12,026 nt of DNA from Planctomycetota bacterium (GTDB lineage Bacteria > Planctomycetota > Planctomycetia > Pirellulales > Pirellulaceae), in contig JAJDEH010000397.1 in the NCBI GenBank assembly GCA_029259935.1, positions 1 to 12,026 of the forward strand. The letters run 5' to 3'. The first letter of the stretch is position 1; every line of letters begins with the position of its first letter. The translations under genes were made by a program, and so were the position numbers. Positions 7,152-12,026 of this stretch are shown here, piece after piece. Below the pieces are notes generated by a model, which was given only the letters and a program-made list of their open reading frames with translations, made no database searches and had not been told where the DNA came from.

Positions 7152-8006
7152 ATGCCCGCGCAGATCTATCTTTCTGTAAAGAATGGCAAATTAGCCGACG
7201 TCACCGAGAGCCAAGTTCACAAGAAGGTTGAAGAATTTCACGACCGTCACAGGCGACTTCGCGTCTTTCAGGTTGTAATCGAACCAGAAATCGACGGGGC
7301 ACCGCGGGCCAGCATCCGAGCCTGGCGCAACACCGACGTCGAGCCGGCTGAATTTGCCACGACTCGGCCGGACGTCAAGGCCGAGGGGACCGGCGAATCG
7401 GTTTTGGCGGCCACGGATGCGGCCACGGAAGATCTTGCTCAGCAGTTGAAGCGCGATCCGGTCGCGGTAAAGAGCCAGACGGCCGCGTGGTACCAATCTC
7501 CCTTGGTGTGGGCCGGCGTGCTCTTGGTCGTGGCCGTCGGCATAGGCGTGTTTCTTCTGATGCAACCGCGAAGCCGCCGCGACCTCAGCCCGGTCAACGG
7601 AACCGTCACGCTGGACAATGTTCCCTTGGCCGATGCTCAAGTAGTGTTTCACCCAGTTCGTGGCGGCCGGCCCGCCGTGGCCACGACCGATAAGAACGGA
7701 AAATTCTCCGTGTCGGCCGGATACCATGAGACGACCGGCGCATATCACGGAAATTACAAAGTCACGATCGTGTTGCGAATACCTGCCGCGGAAGCGGCCG
7801 ATCCCACAAAGAATCTGACGAAGCTGATCGACCAAGAAGCAGAAAGTCGAATCGAAGGAGAAGAAGCGGAGGCGCGCGGCGAGACGATCGAGCTGCCAAA
7901 ATCAAAAGTACACGTCAACTATACGAATTTCGTCCTAACGCCCCTCAAGATCACCGTACCCAGCGACGGTCCCGCCGACTTCAAACTCACTCCAGACGGC
8001 AAATAG
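7152..8006 (+). CDS. Single-pass membrane protein: HPF/RaiA-like N-terminal domain plus transthyretin-like C-terminal domain
   Basis: The 284 residues divide in three. Residues 1-103 resemble the ribosome hibernation factor HPF/RaiA fold: 'VTESQVHKKVEEFHDRHRRL' and 'VFQVVIEPEIDG' match its first helix and strand, and 'AEGTGESVLAATDAATEDLA' followed by 'QQLKRD' closely matches its 'AEGxDMYAAIDxxxDKLxRQL' segment. Residues 118-137 form one membrane helix. Residues 147-284 begin 'VNGTVTLDNVPLADAQVVFH' and contain 'ATTDKNGKFSVSAG' and 'GNYKVTI', the transthyretin/carboxypeptidase-regulatory-like domain common in exported planctomycete lipoproteins, but there is no lipobox here. A charged insertion (about 214-250) interrupts the end of that domain. 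Topology is ambiguous: basic residues flank the helix on both sides. ATG at 7152 is the first plausible start; GAGGG at 7146-7150 is very close to it, and GGGAG at 7135-7139 is 12 bases away. The HPF assignment is from pattern resemblance only. Confidence 0.85.
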   Translation: MPAQIYLSVKNGKLADVTESQVHKKVEEFHDRHRRLRVFQVVIEPEIDGAPRASIRAWRNTDVEPAEFATTRPDVKAEGTGESVLAATDAATEDLAQQLKRDPVAVKSQTAAWYQSPLVWAGVLLVVAVGIGVFLLMQPRSRRDLSPVNGTVTLDNVPLADAQVVFHPVRGGRPAVATTDKNGKFSVSAGYHETTGAYHGNYKVTIVLRIPAAEAADPTKNLTKLIDQEAESRIEGEEAEARGETIELPKSKVHVNYTNFVLTPLKITVPSDGPADFKLTPDGK

Positions 8007-8212
8007 GCAAATCCGTGCCGCAGCTTTGCTTGGGCGTGTGGACCAAAGCCGCTCGCCATCAATTCTGCCCATCCGACACAGGTGGCCCTTGCGCCGGATA
8101 TTCTTTGCGGTCCGCCAATTCTAATCAACCTTGGCGGGCGACGATTCCGAACCGATTCGTAGGGACTTCTCGCGCCCACGCACCCGTTCGCTACCTACTT
8201 TTCGCGCAAGAT

Positions 8213-9151
8213 ATGTCGATTAGCAAGCCTAAACTGGTTCGCCCAAGCTTGAAGAAACGAGGCGACGCGGCCCGGCAGTGGTGCGTGGCTTTCGAAGACT
8301 ACTTGCGCAGTGAATGTCACTTGGCCGAGAACTCGGTGGCCGCCTACGGGCGCGATCTAAATCGCTTTCGCGAGTGGCTACAAGGCCGGCGGATTCCGTC
8401 ATTGACGATTCAGCAACTGTCCGACTTCGTCGCCTGGTTGCACACTCACGAACTCGCGCCAGCAAGTATCGCTCGGCATATTGTCGCGCTAAAAATGTTC
8501 TTTCGCTACCTGCAATTGGAAGGCGTTCTGACGGAAAACCTAGTCGAGTTGCTAGGCAGTCGGAAGCTATGGCAGCGCGTTCCCGAAGTCATGTCGCCCC
8601 AGTTCGTCGATCGATTGTTGCAAACGCCCGGCGGCGACGACCCCCATTGGCGTCGCGATCGAGCACTACTGGAGTTAATGTACGCCACCGGTTGTCGCGC
8701 CTCGGAAGTGTCGAATCTATCCACCCAGGATGTACATCTTGCCGAACGCTTTTGTAAGTGCCGTGGCAAGGGCAACAAGCAGCGGCTCGCACCGCTCGGC
8801 GATGCCGCCGTGGCCAGCGTGCAAACCTATCTGGATCAAGAGCGGCCACAACTGGTCGCCAAGGGGTCTGAGCCACGGTGGCTGTTCCTGTCACGCGGAG
8901 GCCGTCAATTGCGCCGGGAAGCGATCTGGGAGTTAGTCAAAAAATACGTGGCCCGCGCCGGAGGAAATTCCTCCATCAGTCCCCACACTTTGCGGCACAG
9001 TTTTGCCACGCATCTTCTGGCGGGCGGCGCGGATTTACGCCAGGTTCAAGAAATGCTAGGGCACGCCAGCATCGCCACCACTCAGATTTACACGCACGTG
9101 GATCAAACGAGGCTAAAGAAAGTCCACAAACAGTTTCATCCGCGCGGCTAG
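8213..9151 (+). CDS. xerD: Tyrosine recombinase, XerC/XerD type
   Basis: The 312-residue protein is a full-length Xer-type site-specific recombinase. An N-terminal SAM-like core-binding domain (about residues 18-110, 'FEDYLRSECHLAENSVAAYG') precedes the catalytic domain. All catalytic residues are present with Escherichia coli XerD spacing: Arg162 in 'ATGCRASEV', Lys186 in 'CRGKGNKQRLAPLG', His258 and Arg261 in 'SPHTLRHSFATHLL', His284 in 'MLGHASIATTQIYTHV', and nucleophile Tyr293. Chromosome-dimer resolution at dif with a partner Xer protein is the expected role; XerC versus XerD cannot be settled from one protein, so the symbol is tentative. ATG at 8213 gives the normal family length; the frame is open 66 residues upstream to 8015 but that part is unlike the family. 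The ribosome-binding site is weak. No integron, prophage or att-like repeats are evident nearby, favouring a housekeeping Xer over an integrase. Confidence 0.93.
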   Translation: MSISKPKLVRPSLKKRGDAARQWCVAFEDYLRSECHLAENSVAAYGRDLNRFREWLQGRRIPSLTIQQLSDFVAWLHTHELAPASIARHIVALKMFFRYLQLEGVLTENLVELLGSRKLWQRVPEVMSPQFVDRLLQTPGGDDPHWRRDRALLELMYATGCRASEVSNLSTQDVHLAERFCKCRGKGNKQRLAPLGDAAVASVQTYLDQERPQLVAKGSEPRWLFLSRGGRQLRREAIWELVKKYVARAGGNSSISPHTLRHSFATHLLAGGADLRQVQEMLGHASIATTQIYTHVDQTRLKKVHKQFHPRG

Positions 9152-9459
9152 CAGCGGGCCGGTTAGCCGGGACTACAAGGCAACAATACCATGGCGTTCA
9201 ACGCGAGAATGGCCAGCAGCCCTAGCAACTTGAGCCGAGCATCGAATATGGGTGACCTCAGCAGAAGTTGAACATCAAGGCGACGCCAACCAGCGGACCG
9301 CGCCCAAGAACCAAAGCCACTTTTCCAGCCATTCCTTACACTTCAACGTCGATTCGGAGTTCAGACTAGCCTGATTATCGGCTCATCGCCGCAGCTTAGC
9401 AAGCAGAATTGTTCGTCTCATGATGAGCGAAATGACTCCACATACGCCGAAATGCGAGA
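9152..9459. other. Intergenic region without a convincing gene (308 bases)
   Basis: This stretch lies between the convergent recombinase and GGT genes. I see no clear terminator; the CCGG-ttag-CCGG at its start is a weak 4-base stem without a T-tract. On the minus strand, around 9177-9240, one frame encodes a hydrophobic run (RLKLLGLLAILALNAMVLLP), and near 9285-9342 another frame encodes 'KEWLEKWLWFLGAVRWLASP', but the two are out of frame, lack good starts and are stop-bounded. They might be remnants of a small membrane protein gene, or chance. Confidence 0.5.
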
Positions 9460-11220
9460 TCAGTATCCCACCGCCGCACCGTCTTTTCTTGCTTCGGTCG
9501 CTCCGTGCAGGACTCCGTTTTTCCAGTCGATGAGGATGCCCTGATATCCTCCCAACGAGCCGCCTTTGGTTCGCTTAACTTGGTGCCCTCTTTTCCGAAG
9601 TTGCTCGACGGTCGCGTTCGTAATTCCCGATTCAACCTGGATGGTGCCCACGCCGTCGGCTGGTGTTCCGGTCGGCGTCGCGCTGCCCACATGGCGGACG
9701 CGTGCCGCGTCACCAGCGGCTTGGACGTTCATTTTGAAGTCGATCAAATTGACTAGCACCTGCACATGTCCTTGTGGCTGCATGTCGCCGCCCATGACAC
9801 CGAAGCAAAACCATGGGCGGCCATCCTTCGTTACCATCGCCGGGATAATCGTGTGGAAGGGCCGCTTGTTCGGCTCCAGCGTGTTGAGATGGTCCGCTTC
9901 CAGTGAGAACAGCGCCCCACGGTTCTGCATCACGAAGCCGACGTCGCCTGGGACGACCTTCGAGCCGAATCCATGGTACACACTTTGAATCATGGAACAG
10001 CAGTTGCGATCCTTGTCGACGACCGTCAGGTAGACCGTATCGCCATGCACTAATTTCGGATCGCCGGCGGGAACGTCCTTGGCGGCGTGTTGGAGATCGA
10101 TTCGTTCGCTTTGCAGCTTGGCGTAATCCTTCGAGATGAGTTGTCGGACCGGCAAGTCGTTGAAGTCGGGATCGGCGTAGAATTTCGCTCGATCGGCGAA
10201 GGCCAGCTTTTTAGCCTCGACCAATAGATGCAAGTAGTCGGCGCTGCCGGCTCCCATCTTGCTGAGATCGTGTGGCTCAAGGACATTGAGCATCTGAAGG
10301 GCCGCGATGCCTTGCCCGTTGGGCGGCAGCTCCCACACCTCGTAGCCCCGATAGTTGGTCGACACCGGCTCGATCCAATTCGCCTTGTGATCGGCAAAAT
10401 CCTTCAGCGAAAGGTAACCGCCGTTCTTTTCACTAAACTCGACAATGCGCCGGGCGATCTCTCCTCGATAGAAGGCGTCCGCCCCGTCGGCGGCAATACT
10501 CCGATAGGATTCCGCCAATTGAGGAAGTCGAAAAACCTCGCCCAATTGAGGGGCCCGCTCGCCTTCAACAAGGTAGGTCCTGGCCGAATCGGGCCAACGG
10601 CGTAGACTCGCTTCCGCGTCGCGCCAACTGCCGGCGATCACTTCACTGACGGGAAATCCCTCTTCGGCCGTCTGAATCGCGGGGGCCAGCAGCTTGTCCA
10701 GCGGCGTCTTGCCAAACCGCTCGTGAACCATTTCCCACCCACTGACGCACCCGGGGACCGACCACGCCAGCGGGCCCTCGATGGGGATTGATTTCAGCTT
10801 CTTTTCGGCGAAAATTTCGCGCGACAATTTGTTGGGGCTGCGGCCGCTGGCATTCACACCGTGCAATTGCTGGGTCTTATTGTCCCAGTAAATGACGAAC
10901 AAATCCCCGCCAATCCCGCAACTCATCGGTTCCACCACGCCCAACATGGCATTCACGGCGATGGCGGCGTCGGCGGCCGTTCCGCCCGATTTGAGTACGT
11001 CTAGCCCGGCCTGAGCGGCCAGCGGGTGGCTGGTGGCCACCATGCCATGCTTCGCCAGCACGACGGACCGGCTTTGATGGGGATTACCGGATGGCCGGTC
11101 ATATCCAGTAGCGCGTGAGAGCGGCTCGCCACGGGCTGGCTGGCTGGGCTCGATCATCATGAGTGTACTCACCGTCAACAAGGACAGCTTCAAATACGGT
11201 TTTTGGAACAAACTTCGCAT
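9460..11220 (-). CDS. ggt: Gamma-glutamyltransferase family protein (Ntn hydrolase), exported
   Basis: The 586-residue precursor has a signal-peptide-like N-terminus (basic 'RSLFQKPYLK', then hydrophobic 'LSLLTVSTLMM'). The family body begins 'GMVATSHPLAAQAGLDVLKS' with 'GGTAADAAIAVNAMLGVVEP' and 'SCGIGGDLF'; 'NASGRSP' (Arg127) is the usual gamma-carboxylate-binding region. GGTs self-cleave before a Thr that becomes the N-terminal nucleophile of the small subunit; this is Thr395 in 'HGDTVYLTVVDKDRN'. Later blocks are 'GPNKRP'-like 'EPNKRPFHTIIPAM', 'GVMGGDMQPQGHVQVL' and a C-terminal 'RKDGAAVGY'. The 'PFHT' and 'MGGDMQPQGH' blocks differ from the lid-loop and PLSSM-type motifs of E. coli GGT and fit the lid-less GGT/acylase-like group, so glutathione may not be the main substrate. 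The start has GAGG 7 bases upstream on the minus strand. Likely periplasmic; the gene symbol is at family level only. Confidence 0.93.
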   Translation of the reverse strand: MRSLFQKPYLKLSLLTVSTLMMIEPSQPARGEPLSRATGYDRPSGNPHQSRSVVLAKHGMVATSHPLAAQAGLDVLKSGGTAADAAIAVNAMLGVVEPMSCGIGGDLFVIYWDNKTQQLHGVNASGRSPNKLSREIFAEKKLKSIPIEGPLAWSVPGCVSGWEMVHERFGKTPLDKLLAPAIQTAEEGFPVSEVIAGSWRDAEASLRRWPDSARTYLVEGERAPQLGEVFRLPQLAESYRSIAADGADAFYRGEIARRIVEFSEKNGGYLSLKDFADHKANWIEPVSTNYRGYEVWELPPNGQGIAALQMLNVLEPHDLSKMGAGSADYLHLLVEAKKLAFADRAKFYADPDFNDLPVRQLISKDYAKLQSERIDLQHAAKDVPAGDPKLVHGDTVYLTVVDKDRNCCSMIQSVYHGFGSKVVPGDVGFVMQNRGALFSLEADHLNTLEPNKRPFHTIIPAMVTKDGRPWFCFGVMGGDMQPQGHVQVLVNLIDFKMNVQAAGDAARVRHVGSATPTGTPADGVGTIQVESGITNATVEQLRKRGHQVKRTKGGSLGGYQGILIDWKNGVLHGATEARKDGAAVGY

Positions 11221-11331
11221 CGGGATACCTCACAAACTTCCGATCATCATGATAGCCACCCCGCACTGCGTTTGCTGCGACGGTCGTGGAAAAAACGTGC
11301 AAAAACGGTAAAATATGACCGACATGAGAAG

Positions 11332-11360
11332 TTGACGAGATTTCAGCAGGGGCGTACCAT
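11332..11360 (+). promoter_or_regulatory. Candidate sigma70-type promoter for the L7/L12-like gene
   Basis: TTGACG (11332-11337) matches the -35 consensus at five of six positions and TACCAT (11355-11360) matches the -10 at four of six, with an ideal 17-base spacer. Transcription would start near 11367, giving a short leader that contains the AAAGGAG ribosome-binding site before the ATG at 11392. Confidence 0.45.
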
Positions 11361-11391
11361 CATCGAATGGAAATTAAAGGAGTCCATCGTC

Positions 11392-11718
11392 ATGCCACTT
11401 TACGAAATTGAGACCGACCAGCACATCATCATCACCTGGGCCGACAATGAAGATAACGCGACGTGTGTAGCGCATGACGCGTATCCCAGCGACCAGGTGA
11501 TCCGTCTCACCAAGCGTCCCCGCGATTGCTGGGTGATTTCGAAGGGAGTGCTGGGACTGACGGAACAAGTGACCGACCCTTGCGCCGTCGCTCGGGATTG
11601 TTTGTCGAAGTCGGCGGGCGACAAGGTTCACGCCATCCGGCTGTACATGCACGAAACCGGAACGGATCTAGAACGGGCACGAAAAGCGATTGAATCAAAC
11701 ATGGTCATGGGCTGGTAG
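11392..11718 (+). CDS. Small hypothetical protein with ribosomal L7/L12 C-terminal-like segment
   Basis: The 108-residue protein is cytoplasmic by appearance (no signal or membrane segment). I do not recognise the N-terminal part (residues 1-70, 'PLYEIETDQHIIITWADNED'). Its C-terminal segment, residues 76-102 ('DKVHAIRLYMHETG' then 'TDLERARKAIES'), matches the pattern K-V-x-x-I-(K/R)-x-x-(5 residues with Thr-Gly)-x-x-L-(K/E)-x-A-(K/R) of the ribosomal L7/L12 C-terminal domain, the part that contacts translation GTPases. In other small proteins this motif occurs as a stand-alone helix-turn-helix-like element of unknown role. ATG at 11392 has AAAGGAG 9 bases upstream, so the longer frame back to 11203 is rejected. 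It is monocistronic by context: a promoter candidate precedes it, and a strong terminator begins 10 bases after the stop. It is divergent to the GGT gene. Confidence 0.85.
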   Translation: MPLYEIETDQHIIITWADNEDNATCVAHDAYPSDQVIRLTKRPRDCWVISKGVLGLTEQVTDPCAVARDCLSKSAGDKVHAIRLYMHETGTDLERARKAIESNMVMGW

Positions 11719-11727
11719 AACCGCTTG

Positions 11728-11753
11728 AACCCCGTTTGCTCAAAAACGGGGTT
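11728..11753 (+). terminator. Rho-independent terminator after the L7/L12-like gene
   Basis: A perfect 10-base inverted repeat, AACCCCGTTT (11728-11737) and AAACGGGGTT (11744-11753), encloses a 6-base loop and is followed by a short pyrimidine run (tcctc). The hairpin starts 10 bases after the stop codon. The T-tract is short, so termination may be partial, but the stem is strong. Confidence 0.75.
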
Positions 11754-11931
11754 TCCTCAGAGCCCGAAATCCCCTAAAAATCCCTCCTCTTCAAATTGAC
11801 GCGGGCAATTCCTTGCCGGTCACTTATCTGTCGTCATTCCAAATTCCATTGCTTCCAATTAGACTGCGACTAGGTTCTTGATTGGCTGCTTGGGGCGGTC
11901 TACTGGGACCAGTCAAAGAGGTGCATATTCC

Positions 11932-12026
11932 ATGTCGGAGCAAAAGGTCGAATCTCGTATCGTGGCGGTAGCCGGTCCGGGCAGCGGGATCGCCAGGCAA
12001 TATCGTGTACAAGTACAACAGGGCGG
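11932..12026 (+). CDS. Start of an unidentified gene (3' end outside window)
   Basis: From ATG at 11932 the frame stays open for 31 codons to the end of the window. The visible N-terminus begins 'SEQKVESRIVAVAGPGSGIA' and continues 'RQYRVQVQQGG'. A purine-rich AAGAGGTG lies about 9 bases upstream of the ATG and supports the start. There is no signal peptide or membrane segment in what is visible. I cannot assign a family from so little; the gene lies downstream of the terminator at 11728-11753 and should have its own promoter in the 175 bases between. Confidence 0.55.
   Translation, partial: MSEQKVESRIVAVAGPGSGIARQYRVQVQQG

Noticed and set aside
8015..8212. 66-residue N-terminal extension of the tyrosine recombinase
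   Set aside because: ATG at 8213 gives the normal Xer length and the extension has no family similarity.
8213..9151. Tyrosine recombinase as a sign of a phage or integrative element
   Set aside because: The protein has housekeeping XerC/XerD spacing and length, and I saw no att-like direct repeats, tRNA, phage genes or composition change around it.
11203..11391. N-terminal extension of the L7/L12-like protein
   Set aside because: It would overlap the GGT gene start; a strong ribosome-binding site and promoter candidate favour ATG at 11392.

Overview
This window looks like chromosomal DNA of a planctomycete, most likely from the Pirellula/Blastopirellula side of the phylum; this is an inference from gene content, not a computed placement. 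The signs are two DUF1559 genes (one with a prepilin-type N-terminus and the H-X9-DG motif), a secreted FG-GAP repeat protein, a small Pro/Gln-rich membrane protein starting 'SQNPFSQSPNPYQ', a transthyretin-like 'VNGTVTLDNVPLADAQVVFHP' domain, and moderately high GC with GTG/TTG starts. I saw no rRNA, tRNA, CRISPR array, insertion sequence or prophage; the region reads as ordinary core or semi-core chromosome.

Layout. Positions 1-4014 are a tightly packed plus-strand run, with 26-32 bases between genes: the 3' end of a DUF1559 gene, a secreted seven-repeat FG-GAP protein, a small multi-pass membrane protein, a DUF2071/YqjF-like protein and a carbon-nitrogen hydrolase with an intact Glu-Lys-Cys triad. 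Facing it (4039-5541, minus) is a fusion of a thioredoxin-like domain and a trypsin-like serine protease. A 462-base divergent intergenic region follows, with possible alternative hairpins. Then come two plus-strand genes 35 bases apart: a pilin-like DUF1559 protein (6004-7116) and an unusual single-pass membrane protein (7152-8006) whose N-terminal half resembles ribosome hibernation factors (HPF/RaiA) and whose C-terminal half is a transthyretin-like beta domain. A XerC/XerD-type tyrosine recombinase (8213-9151) follows.

A 308-base stretch without a convincing gene separates it from a minus-strand gamma-glutamyltransferase-family enzyme (9460-11220). Divergent to that is a 108-residue protein (11392-11718) whose C-terminus resembles the ribosomal L7/L12 C-terminal domain; it has a good promoter candidate upstream and a strong intrinsic terminator downstream. 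The window ends in the first 31 codons of another plus-strand gene.

The genes do not form one obvious pathway. Many products are exported or membrane-bound: the FG-GAP protein, the pilin-like protein, the protease fusion, the GGT, and the two membrane proteins. The most unusual items are the HPF-like/membrane/transthyretin-like architecture, the thioredoxin-protease fusion and the L7/L12-like small protein.
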